Shown: positions 47,099 to 56,702, counted from the stretch's first letter. The stretch: DNA of 64,000 bases from Hyphomicrobiales bacterium (GCA_900469625.1 UBXV01000009.1:62001-126000), one strand, 5' to 3'. A program made the numbers and translations. The notes: generated by a model from the letters alone, not told the origin.

Positions 47099-48046
47099 TC
47101 AGCGCCGGGCGCCATCTCTCTGGCGCGTCACCCAGCGGATGCCGGCCGCAACGGCGATGGCCAGCAGTGGCCATACCGCCCAGAACACACCCCGCCAGGA
47201 CAGGGCGTTGATGGCGACGAACGTCAGACCGGTGACGGCGAGCGCGCCGATGGCCGGATCGATCCGGTTGTCTGCGCGCACCCACCGAAGCGCCGCAAGC
47301 ACCGCAAGCCCGAGTATAGGCCATGCGGCCCAGAAGGTGCCCTGCCAGGTCAGGAGGTTGAGCGCGGCAAGTCCGGCGCCGACCACCGCCAGCGTGCCGA
47401 GAAGCCGGCTGGTGAGGCCCGCAAGCCTTGTGGTGGTTGCAACCGGTGGCGCAGGCTGAGCAGGCTGCCCGGCCGGCCGGCCCCATTCGCCTTGGCGTTC
47501 CGATCCGCCTGCGACGTCGTCGGCAGTTCCGATGCGCACGGAATAGCTCGGCACACCGCCGTCGATGTTCTTGACCTCGAGCTGGCCCAGGAATTCGAAG
47601 CCGACGGCAACCTTGTTGCGCACCTGGTCGTAGACCGTATTGGAAATGACGATGCCACCGGCAGGCGCGGAGGCCTGTAGGCGCGCGGCCACGTTGACGC
47701 CGTCGCCATAGATATCGTCTTCCTCGGTGATCACGTCACCAAGGTTGATGCCGATGCGAAACTGCATCGGCACACCGTCCATGGTTTTGGCGTTGTATCC
47801 GGCAAGCTCGCTCTGGACGTCGATCGCTGCGCGCAGCGCCTCGACGACGCTCGGGAAATCGGCGATCAGCCCATCGCCCCAGGTATTGATGACCCGACCG
47901 CCATGCGCCTCGATCAGGCGCGTCATGGCATCCCGGTACCGTTTGAGAGTGGCAAGCGTACCCTCTTCGTCCGCCCGCATCAGGCGGGAGTAGTCCTGGA
48001 CATCGGCGGAGAAGATGGTCGTCAGCTTGCGACGCGTTTCAGCCAT
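47099..48046 (-). CDS. Class III nucleotide cyclase with C-terminal tandem 2TM region
   Basis: A 315-residue protein. The cyclase domain is N-terminal (about residues 5-180), with TTIFSADVQDYSRLM, NTWGDGLIADF and IYGDGVNVAARLQ. A linker (about 180-205) precedes two W-rich membrane hairpins that are copies of one another: LTWQGTFWAAWPILGLAVLAAL and LSWRGVFWAVWPLLAIAVAAG. This makes a four-helix 2TM-type anchor. It lies tail-to-tail with the larger cyclase. The stimulus is unknown. Confidence 0.88.
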   Translation of the reverse strand: MAETRRKLTTIFSADVQDYSRLMRADEEGTLATLKRYRDAMTRLIEAHGGRVINTWGDGLIADFPSVVEALRAAIDVQSELAGYNAKTMDGVPMQFRIGINLGDVITEEDDIYGDGVNVAARLQASAPAGGIVISNTVYDQVRNKVAVGFEFLGQLEVKNIDGGVPSYSVRIGTADDVAGGSERQGEWGRPAGQPAQPAPPVATTTRLAGLTSRLLGTLAVVGAGLAALNLLTWQGTFWAAWPILGLAVLAALRWVRADNRIDPAIGALAVTGLTFVAINALSWRGVFWAVWPLLAIAVAAGIRWVTRQRDGARR

Positions 48047-48384
48047 CGCGGTTGTTCCTCGCACAAGGTCCGCTGCTGCAGCGGACACACAGATAGTAGT
48101 GAGCCCGGCACAGATCGCAAGATGCGACGCCCGGAAGGGTTGTCCGCCGGCTGACGGCTCTTCGCCCTGATCTATCGCTGCGCTGCGTGGAAATGGCGCC
48201 ATTGGCGCGCCCGAGGCCATCGTGGCCGGCACTGGCGCGGCGACCGCCCAGCACTGAGCACAGGCGTTGCCCCGCAGGCCAAATGGGCTGCCGCGGCACA
48301 GGAACAAAGGTCGGAAAACCGGAAACGAAAAAACCCCGGCAAGCCGGGGTTTTTCAAACCAAAACAAATGTTTGGTTAAAGGAA
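48047..48384. other. Intergenic region, no gene seen
   Basis: A 338-base gap upstream of the 2TM-cyclase gene and downstream of tRNA-Leu. Apart from the terminator at 48329-48354 and presumed cyclase promoter I see nothing. Confidence 0.55.
48329..48354 (-). terminator. Terminator of tRNA-Leu
   Basis: The stem AAAAACCCCGGC / GCCGGGGTTTTT (48329-48340 and 48343-48354) lies 31 bases beyond the tRNA 3' end. The A-tract gives the U-run on the minus strand. Confidence 0.85.
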
Positions 48385-48471
48385 TGGTGCCCAGAAGAGG
48401 ACTCGAACCTCCACACCCTTTCGAGTACCAGCACCTGAAGCTGGCGCGTCTACCAATTCCGCCATCTGGGC
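48385..48471 (-). tRNA. tRNA-Leu(CAG)
   Basis: On the minus strand the gene begins GCCCAGATGGCGG, pairs with TCTGGGC at the 3' side, has the anticodon CAG in CTTCAGG, a long variable arm (class II), a T-loop GTTCGAGTC, and an encoded CCA end. All arms are intact. Confidence 0.97.
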
Positions 48472-48548
48472 GACGAGCGGGGGTGTAAAAGGACCGAGCC
48501 GAAGTGTCAACAGGCATTTTGAAGTTTTCGTGTCAGGACGCAAAAAAG

Positions 48549-49976
48549 TCAGTCTGACGTCGCTTTTGCCCAGGACCGGACTGTGGAAAGTCCTTGAGCA
48601 AGCAGCGTTTCCGCTTCCGCCACCGTTCCGGCCTCGACATAGCAGCGCATCTCCGGCGCATTGCCGGACGGGCGGAAGTGGACCGTGCGGCCATCGGCAA
48701 GGGTCACGCGCAGACCGTCGATGTCGCTGACGGCTGCCGGGCGGCCAATGTCGGCAAGAAAGCTTCCGAGGTTTGCGGTCTCTGCGCGCAGAAACGCCAT
48801 CAGCCGGGTGCTGGTTTCGACCGGAAAGTTCTCCAGCCGGTCGCTGAGCGCGACCGGAAGGTGATAGGACGCAGCCAGCGCCGACAGCGTCGTCCCGCGC
48901 TCTGCGGCGCTTGCCAGCACCGCCAGGATCGGCAGGAAGCAGTCACGGGTGGGCAGCGCCTTGAGAACCTTGCCGCCTACGGAAAAGTCGCTCGCCGTCA
49001 GCGTGCCGCCATTGGCCTCGAAGCCGGCGACCTTGGTGGCGCCCTCCCGAACCGCCTGCGCCATTGCAGCGATCACATAGGGCGAACCGACGCGGGTGCG
49101 GATGACCGATAGGCCCTCAGCTCGCTCGAGGCCGGAGTTGGAGGTTACCGGCGTGACCGCGACCTCGGCCCCCAGGAACGCGCAGGCGACAAGCCCGAGA
49201 AGATCGCCACGAAGCGGCGCGCCGTTCTCGTCGGCTACCAGCGGCCGGTCGCCGTCGCCGTCGGCCGAGACGATCGCATCAAGCCGATTCTCGGGCGCCC
49301 ATGCGGCCAGCTTCGCAAGCGTTTCCGGCGAAACGGCCTCGGTGTCGACCGGCACGAACTGCTCGGATCGTCCAAGAACGATCGTCTCGGCGCCAAGCGA
49401 AGCGAGGAGGTCGACAAGCATGTCACGCGCGACAGTGCTGTGCTGGTAGATGCCGATGCGCAAGCCTCGAAGCGCGCGCGCCGGCAACAGCGCCCTGTTG
49501 CGCTCGATAAACAGGCTTTCGGCAGCGGCCGCATGATCTTCCGCCGAAGCGGCCGAAGGCGTGACCGTGCCGGCGATCGCGTCGGCGATCGCACTGATCG
49601 CCAGCTCGTCGGCCTTATCGATCTCTCCGTCCGGCCGATAGAACTTGATGCCGTTGCGATCGGCGGGAATATGCGAACCGGTGATCATCAGGCCGGCCGC
49701 GCCGTTGGCAAGCCCATAGAGGGCCAGCGCTGGCGTCGGTACGGTGCCGCAATCGAGCACGCGAAAGCCTTCGCTCTTCAGGGCAGCGGTGCAGACGGCA
49801 GCGATCTCGGGGCTCGACTGGCGGAAGTCACGGGCGATCAGGATCGGATCTCCCGATTTCGCCTGTCCGGAAGCGACGAGATGGCGCGCGAATGCCGTCG
49901 CATAGCGTGCAGACGGCTCGCCCTTGAGTTCCTCCGACAGGCCCCGCAGGCCACTGGTCCCGAACTTCAACTGCAT
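48549..49976 (-). CDS. Phosphomannomutase / phosphoglucomutase family enzyme
   Basis: A 475-residue alpha-D-phosphohexomutase. It starts MQLKFGTSGLRGLSEEL, with the family opening FGTSGLRG. The phosphoserine loop is TGSHIPADRNG (Ser101), which differs from the usual TASHNP but keeps Ser-His. The metal loop is SADGDGDRPL, the sugar loop FEANGG (GFEANGGTLT), and the phosphate loop FRPSGNAPEMR. It belongs to the branch that includes NoeK-like rhizobial enzymes. The sugar specificity is not clear. It runs away from the tRNA-Leu gene. Confidence 0.85.
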   Translation of the reverse strand: MQLKFGTSGLRGLSEELKGEPSARYATAFARHLVASGQAKSGDPILIARDFRQSSPEIAAVCTAALKSEGFRVLDCGTVPTPALALYGLANGAAGLMITGSHIPADRNGIKFYRPDGEIDKADELAISAIADAIAGTVTPSAASAEDHAAAAESLFIERNRALLPARALRGLRIGIYQHSTVARDMLVDLLASLGAETIVLGRSEQFVPVDTEAVSPETLAKLAAWAPENRLDAIVSADGDGDRPLVADENGAPLRGDLLGLVACAFLGAEVAVTPVTSNSGLERAEGLSVIRTRVGSPYVIAAMAQAVREGATKVAGFEANGGTLTASDFSVGGKVLKALPTRDCFLPILAVLASAAERGTTLSALAASYHLPVALSDRLENFPVETSTRLMAFLRAETANLGSFLADIGRPAAVSDIDGLRVTLADGRTVHFRPSGNAPEMRCYVEAGTVAEAETLLAQGLSTVRSWAKATSD

Positions 49977-50192
49977 CTCATACTCCGTGATAACCAACCG
50001 TCGGCAATCGGCAAAAATAACAGTGACATGGCGTCCGCAACGGCGCATCCTAGCCGATAGACGGACGACGTGGAAATCCAACCAACGGCCAGGCGGACGA
50101 GCACCGCTTCGCCAGGAACGCGTTCAGAAAAAACAGGCAATGTGAAGCAGGGACACAACCGGAAAGCAACCCCTTCGGAAAGCGAGGAAAGC

Positions 50193-50699
50193 ATGACGGG
50201 AATTCGGAACTTCGTTGTCGGCTGCGCCTTGGCCGCCGCTTCCCTGATGACCCCGGTCGCGCCCAGCCAGGCCATGCCGCTGCCAGCGCGCGATCTTCAG
50301 ATCACGGCGCCGGGCGACGTGCAGAACGTCCAGTACTACCCCTACAGGCGCTATGGCGGCGTGATGTACCCCAATGGCTGGGGTCGCAGCGGGTGGGGCA
50401 GCGGCTGGGGACCCGGCTACGCCCCCGGCTGGGGCGGCTACTACCGCCCGGGCTTCAGCCTTTACTTCGGACAGGGCTATTACGGCGGCTACTACAACAA
50501 CTATCCGCGCTACTACGGCGACTACTACCCGCGTCGGTACTACCGCGAGCGCTACTACTATCGTGACAACTACGTTCGCGGCGGCACCAGCGCCCATGTG
50601 AACTGGTGCCTGTCGCGCTACCGGTCGTACAATCCGGCGACCAACCGGTTCCTCACCTATAGCGGCGTCTATCGCCCCTGCTATTCGCCCTACCGGTAG
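50193..50699 (+). CDS. BA14K-family exported protein
   Basis: A 168-residue protein. A signal peptide spans about residues 1-27 (ending APSQA). A Gly/Tyr/Arg/Trp-rich central region (about 55-135) contains YYRPGFSLYFGQGYYGGYY. The C-terminal BA14K motif reads HVNWCLSRYRSYNPATNRF with Cys later in GVYRPCYSP. BA14K proteins are immunogenic and reported as lectin-like in Brucella; in rhizobia their job is unknown. A good terminator follows at 50708-50739. Confidence 0.9.
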   Translation: MTGIRNFVVGCALAAASLMTPVAPSQAMPLPARDLQITAPGDVQNVQYYPYRRYGGVMYPNGWGRSGWGSGWGPGYAPGWGGYYRPGFSLYFGQGYYGGYYNNYPRYYGDYYPRRYYRERYYYRDNYVRGGTSAHVNWCLSRYRSYNPATNRFLTYSGVYRPCYSPYR

Positions 50700-50707
50700 A
50701 CCGCATC

Positions 50708-50739
50708 AAAGCGGCGCATCGACAACGGTGCGCCGCTTT
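50708..50739 (+). terminator. Intrinsic terminator
   Basis: An 11-bp stem AAAGCGGCGCA / TGCGCCGCTTT (50708-50718 and 50729-50739) 8 bases beyond the BA14K stop. The stem itself ends in TTT. Confidence 0.8.
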
Positions 50740-50846
50740 CCCGCTCCGGCGATCTCCCCCAGTTCTTGGAAAGAACGGTTAAGCCGCAATTAACCTCGTC
50801 ACTCTACCGTTTCATACCGTTGCCAACCCTTCGCCGGAACGAAACG

Positions 50847-51596
50847 ATGCTGCTCCCGACCCAGCAATTCAGCGCCTCAGCGACGACCAATCTGGTCGGC
50901 TCCATCCTCAAGGATATCGAGAAGCGCCAGGCGGAAGAGGCTGAAAAGGCCAGTGGCACCAAGGACGACAAGATCCTGAAGGCACAGGTGAAGTCGGACG
51001 ACGCCCAGAAGACGGCCAACACCAGGATCAACGACCACTTCTTCAACCAGGCCGCAAACGACGCCAACAGCAACCGGATGGTGCTCATCCGCGAGGTCGG
51101 CAAGCTCTTCGACCTGAAGCGCGAAGACTTCAACTCGGATTACGCCTTCGGCAGCGAAGTCGAAAAGATCGTCAAGGGCCTGGAGCCCACGATGGTCAAC
51201 GAGATCGAGAAGAAGCTGGGGCTGACCAATCTCGACGTCTCGCTGATGGACCTGATCGAGGCGATCAAGAACCCTGACAGCAGCCAGGGCAGGAAACTGG
51301 AAGACGCGCTGGAGACCAAGAGCGCCACCGGCAGCGGCCAGGCCGCTGGCGCGACGAAGGCGGTGCAACGCCTTGCCGATGCGGCGGAGACGAAGTCGCT
51401 CGACGAGCTGCAGCTGGGCCGTCTCAACACCGACCCGACCCGCCTCGCCGGCTCGGAGAGCGTTGCCGAAAAGGAAAAGGAACTGCAGGCGCTGCTGGTC
51501 AAGGACGAGCTTGATGACGCCAAGCGGCCATTGCCGCTGAAGATTGACGAGATCGGCCTCTACAGCCTCGCCGGCCAGACGTTCGTCACCGCCTGA
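50847..51596 (+). CDS. Rhizobial protein of unknown function
   Basis: A 249-residue acidic protein without Cys, signal peptide or membrane segment. ATG 50847 is chosen over an earlier frame from 50766; MLLPTQQFSASATTNLVGSI starts the conserved-looking part. A charged coiled segment follows (IEKRQAEEAEKASGTKDDK), then a helical core (about residues 75-150, with KLFDLKREDFNSDYAFGSEV). The low-complexity tail ends LKIDEIGLYSLAGQTFVTA. It resembles no family I know. The neighbouring DUF6665-like and acidic 534-residue genes suggest a small group of rhizobial orphans. Confidence 0.6.
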   Translation: MLLPTQQFSASATTNLVGSILKDIEKRQAEEAEKASGTKDDKILKAQVKSDDAQKTANTRINDHFFNQAANDANSNRMVLIREVGKLFDLKREDFNSDYAFGSEVEKIVKGLEPTMVNEIEKKLGLTNLDVSLMDLIEAIKNPDSSQGRKLEDALETKSATGSGQAAGATKAVQRLADAAETKSLDELQLGRLNTDPTRLAGSESVAEKEKELQALLVKDELDDAKRPLPLKIDEIGLYSLAGQTFVTA

Positions 51597-51929
51597 TCAC
51601 TTTCGGCGGACAATCCCCAGACGCGCCATGACTTGCCTTGGGATGCCATAGCGCTTTACCGCGTCACGGCTGTCGCGCAGGCTGCACATTTCCCGCTGGA
51701 TGAAAAATGCCCAGACCGCATCCGCGGCATCGTCAAGCAGCTGTTCGCGGCGTTCCAGCGTGGTTTCGCTCGATTCGAGCGCCTGCAACGCAGCGATCGC
51801 CTTTTCGACCTTCAGACCATGGCGTCCGAGCGCATCGGCACGCTCCGACAAGAGCTCGTATTCGAGGGCGCTGAGAGCGCCGGATGCGGAGTATGAGGGG
51901 CTCAGCGACTTTGGCGGGCGAACGGTCAT
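51597..51929 (-). CDS. DUF6665-like small protein
   Basis: A 110-residue protein from MTVRPPKSLSPSY; in-frame ATGs at 51941 and 51965 are alternatives. The segment ALEYELLSERADALGRHGLK and the Trp-rich end DAADAVWAFFIQREMCSLRD recall the DUF6665 group of rhizobial proteins. The function is unknown. It lies tail-to-tail with the orphan gene at 50847, which ends exactly where this one ends. Confidence 0.55.
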   Translation of the reverse strand: MTVRPPKSLSPSYSASGALSALEYELLSERADALGRHGLKVEKAIAALQALESSETTLERREQLLDDAADAVWAFFIQREMCSLRDSRDAVKRYGIPRQVMARLGIVRRK

Positions 51930-52311
51930 CCGAAGCTCCATGGCTGTGACATAAGATGGCGCCACGCGGCCCCGGGAACGCGCCGCTGTCGCAATGCCTG
52001 ATCTTGCCGCCAGATCGAGCGCGATGCAAAGGGTCCGGCGACACGACGGCCGCCGCAGGCCCTGGTCGGGCCCGACGCATGGTTAAGAATTCATAAACCT
52101 ATCTCTCCTAATGTCGAAACATCATGCCGATTCCCGTATCCGCAGCCCAGGCTGCGTCAGGTCTGGCCGGTTGGCCGAGACGCGCATGAGGCGCCAGCCC
52201 GAAGCGAAATGACAATCTTGCGCGACGCACGCCCATGAACTCGCGCCGATTTGGAGCGCCCGCTGCCAGCGGCGACCGTCAACCCGAGGCTCAAGCGAGA
52301 GGGAGACCAGA
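51930..52311. other. Intergenic region, no gene seen
   Basis: A 382-base gap between divergent genes. It is AT-richer near 52084-52130 (probable promoters). A 21-codon ATG frame at 52123 starts after CTAATG but has no support as a gene. Confidence 0.5.
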
Positions 52312-53916
52312 ATGCTGACACCCATTCTCACGGTCAGAACCGCGACCGGATCCGCGGAGGAGACAGCCGCCCGGCCCCAGCAGCCGGCAGCGCCGATGAC
52401 ATCAGCCCAGCGCGGCGAGGCGATCCAGAAGATCCTCGACGCCTTGACCCGCCATCTCGCCGGCCGCGAGATCCTGCCGAAGGACGCGCTTGTGCGGCTG
52501 CTGGAGGATCTGGCGCGCATACTCAAATTTCCGCCTCTGCCGCAGGAAGGCGGGCGCGACTTCGTTCGCCGGCTCGTCACCTTCCTCGAATCGATGCCGA
52601 TGCCGGAACGCCTGGCGCTCGAACGCCAGCTGGGCGGGCGCAGCCTGGCGCTGAGGATCGGCGTGCTCGCCGATCTCCCCGCCATCCGCAACGGCAGCGG
52701 ATCCATCCTGACGGGCAGCACCTTGCCCGGCCCGAGCAAACTGCCGCTTCAGCCCGCAATCCCGCTGCATCTGGCCGCCGCCAGGGCACCGGTCGCAGGC
52801 GAGGTTGCACTGTTGCAATCGGTCCTGAAAAAGACCTTTGGCGTCGGCAACGAGAGTGACGCAACCAGCCTCGTTCTGGAGGACATGGACGCAGCACCAG
52901 CCGCCGACGACATGGCGGCGACACCACGACAGGCCACGCCGGAACGCGCTGAACCGAGGCCGGCGCCCGGCCTTCCACCGTCCCTTGATGGTCCCGAGAT
53001 CGAAGCCATGGCGGCCACGATCAACGGCGAAGCCGAGCCCGAAACCATCGAGCCCGAAGCGAGCGCGGATAAGCCCCCAGCCGATGAAGCCGGCGATGCG
53101 CCGGCGCGCGCAGCCGCCGCGACCGACGATGGCGAGATACCGACAAAGCCAGCGGAACCACGCAACGGCGCTGCCAGGACAGATACTGCACCGGGTAGCG
53201 CCCGCGCCGCCGGCGACGGCCAGGAGCCTGACGGCACCTATCGCCCCCTGCCCGACGGCGAGGATCAGCGACCGGACGACCGATCGGCAACGCGCGGCAA
53301 CGAGAGCCGCGCCGAGCGTGCGGCGCTGTCAGACGCGATCAAGACGATCGTTCGCGATGCGCTCGGGCTGCCGGGCCAACCCGCAGGCACCGGCGGACCC
53401 GAAGTCCGCACGGCGGAGAATGAAAGTGCGCAGGCGATTTCGGCGGCAGCCCAATCGGAGACGGACGGAGCGGAGCCGGGGGGCACAACCCCGTTGCGCC
53501 CGCGCGACACCACTGTAGCCACCGAGCTTGCCGCGCTCAGCGCATCGGACGAGCAGGCGGAGCAACCGGGCCCGGCTGGCGGCGCCGCCGCCCAGCGCCT
53601 CCAGAAAGCCGCTGACGACCCGACGATGCAGCAGGCAATCGCGCGACTGATCGAGAACGGCCTGCCGCGAGAGGCGATCCCCTTTGCCATGATCCCCTAT
53701 CCGATCACGGTCGAGGACGGACAGGATGAGGCGGCAAGAAGCGAGCGGCACGAAGGCCGAAGCGAAGGTGATGCGCCAGAGGACAATGGCGAGGCCGCGT
53801 CGGATGACGCCTCCGAGAACCCAGATCGGGCCGAAGACGCGGATCTCGAAGAGGGCGAAGGGAACGGTGAGCCCGACGTCTACGACCTCTATCGCAAGCT
53901 TGGCGGCCTCGGCTGA
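52312..53916 (+). CDS. Large acidic rhizobial protein of unknown function
   Basis: A 534-residue protein. GAGAGGGAGA precedes ATG 52312. The N-terminal about 150 residues look folded (EAIQKILDALTRHLAGREIL, DFVRRLVTFLESMPMPERLAL). A long Pro/Ala/Glu/Asp-rich disordered middle follows (about 190-420). A short conserved-looking helical stretch MQQAIARLIENGLPREAIPF lies near residue 445. The tail is acidic and ends VYDLYRKLGGLG. No known domain is recognised. Terminator 54035-54060 follows about 120 bases downstream. Confidence 0.6.
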   Translation: MLTPILTVRTATGSAEETAARPQQPAAPMTSAQRGEAIQKILDALTRHLAGREILPKDALVRLLEDLARILKFPPLPQEGGRDFVRRLVTFLESMPMPERLALERQLGGRSLALRIGVLADLPAIRNGSGSILTGSTLPGPSKLPLQPAIPLHLAAARAPVAGEVALLQSVLKKTFGVGNESDATSLVLEDMDAAPAADDMAATPRQATPERAEPRPAPGLPPSLDGPEIEAMAATINGEAEPETIEPEASADKPPADEAGDAPARAAAATDDGEIPTKPAEPRNGAARTDTAPGSARAAGDGQEPDGTYRPLPDGEDQRPDDRSATRGNESRAERAALSDAIKTIVRDALGLPGQPAGTGGPEVRTAENESAQAISAAAQSETDGAEPGGTTPLRPRDTTVATELAALSASDEQAEQPGPAGGAAAQRLQKAADDPTMQQAIARLIENGLPREAIPFAMIPYPITVEDGQDEAARSERHEGRSEGDAPEDNGEAASDDASENPDRAEDADLEEGEGNGEPDVYDLYRKLGGLG

Positions 53917-54029
53917 CGTTTCCACAAGCCCTTCATGATCGCGCCCAGCGCGCTCGGCCGTAGGCATCCTTTATGGGAAGCAGGCGGGCAAGCACAGCGA
54001 CTGCCTCAGATGAGCGAAACGCTCGCACG

Positions 54030-54066
54030 AAAAAGCCCGCGGAGATCGCTCTCCGCGGGCCTTTTT
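54030..54066. terminator. Bidirectional intrinsic terminator
   Basis: An 11-bp stem GCCCGCGGAGA / TCTCCGCGGGC (54035-54045 and 54050-54060) with loop TCGC. It is flanked by an A-run on the left and TTTTT on the right, so it serves both rpsA (leftward) and the 52312 gene. Confidence 0.88.
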
Positions 54067-54087
54067 GTTTCACACGTCAGGCAACGA

Positions 54088-55794
54088 TTACTCGTTGGTC
54101 TGGCGGTTCTTCAGAGCGGCACCGAGAATGTCGCCGAGCGATGCGCCAGAGTCGGACGAACCGAACTGAGCAACGGCTTCCTTCTCTTCCGCGATTTCCA
54201 GAGCCTTGATCGACAGCTGGATCTTGCGGTCCTTCTTGGAGAAGTTGGTGACGCGTGCGTCGACAACCTGGCCAACCGAGAAACGCTCCGGACGCTGTTC
54301 GTCACGGTCACGCGACAGATCGGCGCGGCGGATGAACGCGGTGATGTCCTCGTGGCTGACGAGCTTCACTTCGATACCACCGTCGTTGACGGCGATGATC
54401 TCGGCCGAAACGACAGCGTTCTTGCGCAGTTCGCCGGAAGCGGCGGCGTCGCCGACTGCATCCTTGCCGAGCTGCTTGATACCGAGCGAGATGCGCTCCT
54501 TGTCGACGTCGACGTCGAGAACAACGGCGCGAACGACGTCGCCCTTGTTGAACTCTTCGATGACCTGCTCGCCCGGACGGTTCCAGTCGAGGTCGGAAAG
54601 GTGCACCATGCCGTCAACGTCGCCGTCGAGACCGATGAACAGGCCGAATTCGGTCTTGTTCTTGACTTCGCCTTCAACTTCCGTGCCAGCCGGATGGCTG
54701 TGCGCGAATGCCTGCCACGGGTTCTCGAGCGTCTGCTTGAGGCCGAGCGAGATGCGGCGCTTGGTCGGGTCGACTTCGAGAACGACAACGTCGACTTCCT
54801 GGCTCGTGGACAGGATCTTGCCGGGATGTACGTTCTTCTTGGTCCAGGACATTTCGGAGATGTGGATCAGGCCTTCGATGCCCGGCTCCAGCTCGACGAA
54901 CGCACCGTAGTCGGTGATGTTCGTGACGGTACCGGAGATCTTCTTGCCGACCGGGTACTTCGCACCGATGCCATCCCACGGATCCGACTCGAGCTGCTTC
55001 ATGCCGAGCGAGATGCGGTGGGTTTCCTGGTTGATGCGGATGATCTGAACCTTGACCTGCTGGCCGATGTTCAGGATCTCCGACGGATGGTTCACGCGAC
55101 GCCATGCCATGTCGGTGACATGGAGCAGACCGTCGATGCCGCCGAGGTCGACGAACGCACCGTAATCGGTGATGTTCTTGACGACGCCTTCGACAACCTG
55201 GCCTTCTTCAAGGTTCTGAACGATTTCAGAACGCTGCTCGGCGCGGGATTCTTCCAGAACGGTACGACGCGAAACGACGATGTTGCCGCGACGCTTGTCC
55301 ATCTTGAGGATTTCGAAGGGCTGCGGGTTGTGCATCAGCGGGGTCACGTCGCGGATCGGACGGATGTCGACCTGCGAGCGCGGAAGGAAGGCAACGGCGC
55401 CGTCGAGATCGACGGTGAAGCCACCCTTGACCTGGTTGAAGATGATGCCTTCGACGCGTTCGCCGGCTTCGAACTTCACTTCCAGGCGCATCCAGCTTTC
55501 TTCGCGGCGAGCCTTTTCGCGCGAAAGAACAGCTTCGCCGAGCGCGTTTTCGATGCGCTCAACGTAGACTTCGACTTCGTCGCCGACCTTGAGCGAGCCG
55601 TCCTTCGCCTTCGCGCCGAATTCCTTCAGAGCGATGCGGCCTTCGACCTTCAGGCCGACGTCGACAACGGCGACGTCCTTTTCGATGGCCGTGACGATGC
55701 CCTTGGCAACATAGCCTTCGGCCAGATCGGTCTTCGCGAAGGATTCTTCGAGAAGCGCTGCGAAATCATCACGGGTTGGGTTGGTAGCAGACAT
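54088..55794 (-). CDS. rpsA: 30S ribosomal protein S1
   Basis: A 568-residue protein of six S1 RNA-binding domains, the usual count. It begins MSATNPTRDDFAALLEESF. Individual repeats are easy to see: KGIVTAIEKDVAVVDVGLK (D1), GIIFNQVKGGFTVDLDG (D2), and GVVKNITDYGAFVDLGGIDGLLHV (D3). The others are GTVTNITDYGAFVELEPGIEGLIHI (D4), GEVKNKTEFGLFIGLDGDVDG (D5), and SAEIIAVNDGGIEVKLVSH (D6). It delivers mRNA to the 30S subunit. It is downstream of cmk and aroA on the same strand, the common order. Confidence 0.97.
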   Translation of the reverse strand: MSATNPTRDDFAALLEESFAKTDLAEGYVAKGIVTAIEKDVAVVDVGLKVEGRIALKEFGAKAKDGSLKVGDEVEVYVERIENALGEAVLSREKARREESWMRLEVKFEAGERVEGIIFNQVKGGFTVDLDGAVAFLPRSQVDIRPIRDVTPLMHNPQPFEILKMDKRRGNIVVSRRTVLEESRAEQRSEIVQNLEEGQVVEGVVKNITDYGAFVDLGGIDGLLHVTDMAWRRVNHPSEILNIGQQVKVQIIRINQETHRISLGMKQLESDPWDGIGAKYPVGKKISGTVTNITDYGAFVELEPGIEGLIHISEMSWTKKNVHPGKILSTSQEVDVVVLEVDPTKRRISLGLKQTLENPWQAFAHSHPAGTEVEGEVKNKTEFGLFIGLDGDVDGMVHLSDLDWNRPGEQVIEEFNKGDVVRAVVLDVDVDKERISLGIKQLGKDAVGDAAASGELRKNAVVSAEIIAVNDGGIEVKLVSHEDITAFIRRADLSRDRDEQRPERFSVGQVVDARVTNFSKKDRKIQLSIKALEIAEEKEAVAQFGSSDSGASLGDILGAALKNRQTNE

Positions 55795-55960
55795 GGAATC
55801 TCCTGCATGCATCTCAAATGGAGACACACATGCGCCGGGGGTTGGTGTTGAAAAGGCCTGAACCCAGTCCGTCCCATCAAAGGAACAATCCGGCGCGTGG
55901 ACGGAATTTCAGGCTTATGCAAGAAGAGCGATCCTGACAGCGTCGGGGATAGGCTCTTCT

Positions 55961-56596
55961 TCAGATCTTCTTGATCAGGGCCGCATCGATCAAAGACTTC
56001 GCGGCCTGAAACGCCGCCTCTATACTCATTTCAGACGTATCAAGCAAGTGCGCGTCATCGGCGGGGCGCAAGGGACTATCGGCGCGGCCCATGTCGCGCT
56101 CGTCGCGCTTCTTCACATCGTCGAAGATCGCCGCATAGTCGGCGGCTGCGCCATTGCCGACGATCTCGTCAAAACGGCGTTTCGCCCGCACTTCCGGCGA
56201 CGCGGTTACATAGAGTTTGACCGCTGCATCGGGGCAGACGACGGTGCCGATATCGCGGCCATCGAGCACGGTGCCGGGCTCCTTCCTCGAAAACGCCCGC
56301 TGCGCCTCCACCAGCGCGCGGCGCACGGCCGGCATGACGGCGATTTTCGAGGCCGCCTCACCGATCGCATGAGCCGACAGCACAGAACGGTCGAGGCCCG
56401 CGAGCTCGACCTCCAGCGCCATGCGCTCGGCCACAGCCTCATCGTTGAGTGGCAGGCCGGCATCGAGCAGGGCCTTTGCCGTCGCGCGGTAGGTCAGCCC
56501 GGTGTCGAGATGGTGAAAGCCGTATTCTTCGGCGATCTGGCGCGAGAGCGTGCCTTTTCCTGCCGCAGCGGGGCCGTCGATGGCGATGGTGATCAT
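55961..56596 (-). CDS. cmk: Cytidylate kinase
   Basis: A 211-residue NMP kinase that phosphorylates CMP and dCMP. It starts [20 protein letters not shown] with the P-loop GPAAAGKGT. The acceptor region has [17 protein letters not shown], and [15 protein letters not shown] plus the lid [11 protein letters not shown] are typical. The start at 56596 fits the family; the frame to 56614 adds three unconserved codons. Its place between aroA and rpsA is the canonical one. Confidence 0.96.
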   Translation of the reverse strand: MITIAIDGPAAAGKGTLSRQIAEEYGFHHLDTGLTYRATAKALLDAGLPLNDEAVAERMALEVELAGLDRSVLSAHAIGEAASKIAVMPAVRRALVEAQRAFSRKEPGTVLDGRDIGTVVCPDAAVKLYVTASPEVRAKRRFDEIVGNGAAADYAAIFDDVKKRDERDMGRADSPLRPADDAHLLDTSEMSIEAAFQAAKSLIDAALIKKI

Positions 56597-56702
56597 GGTT
56601 GGTCCTGCAATCAAATAGCTTGTTGCGCCAGATAAATCAAAAACCGCATGGAATCCACGCGTCCTTTGCTACCGTCCCTTTACGGCAGTTAGATTGCGTC
56701 GA

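Noticed and set aside
52123-52188. Short ATG frame reading MPIPVSAAQAAS...
   Set aside because: Only about 21 codons, with no conserved continuation after a possible frameshift; not enough to call a gene.
53935-55851. 638-codon rightward frame antisense to rpsA
   Set aside because: rpsA shows all six S1 domains; the opposite frame is a shadow of its repeats.
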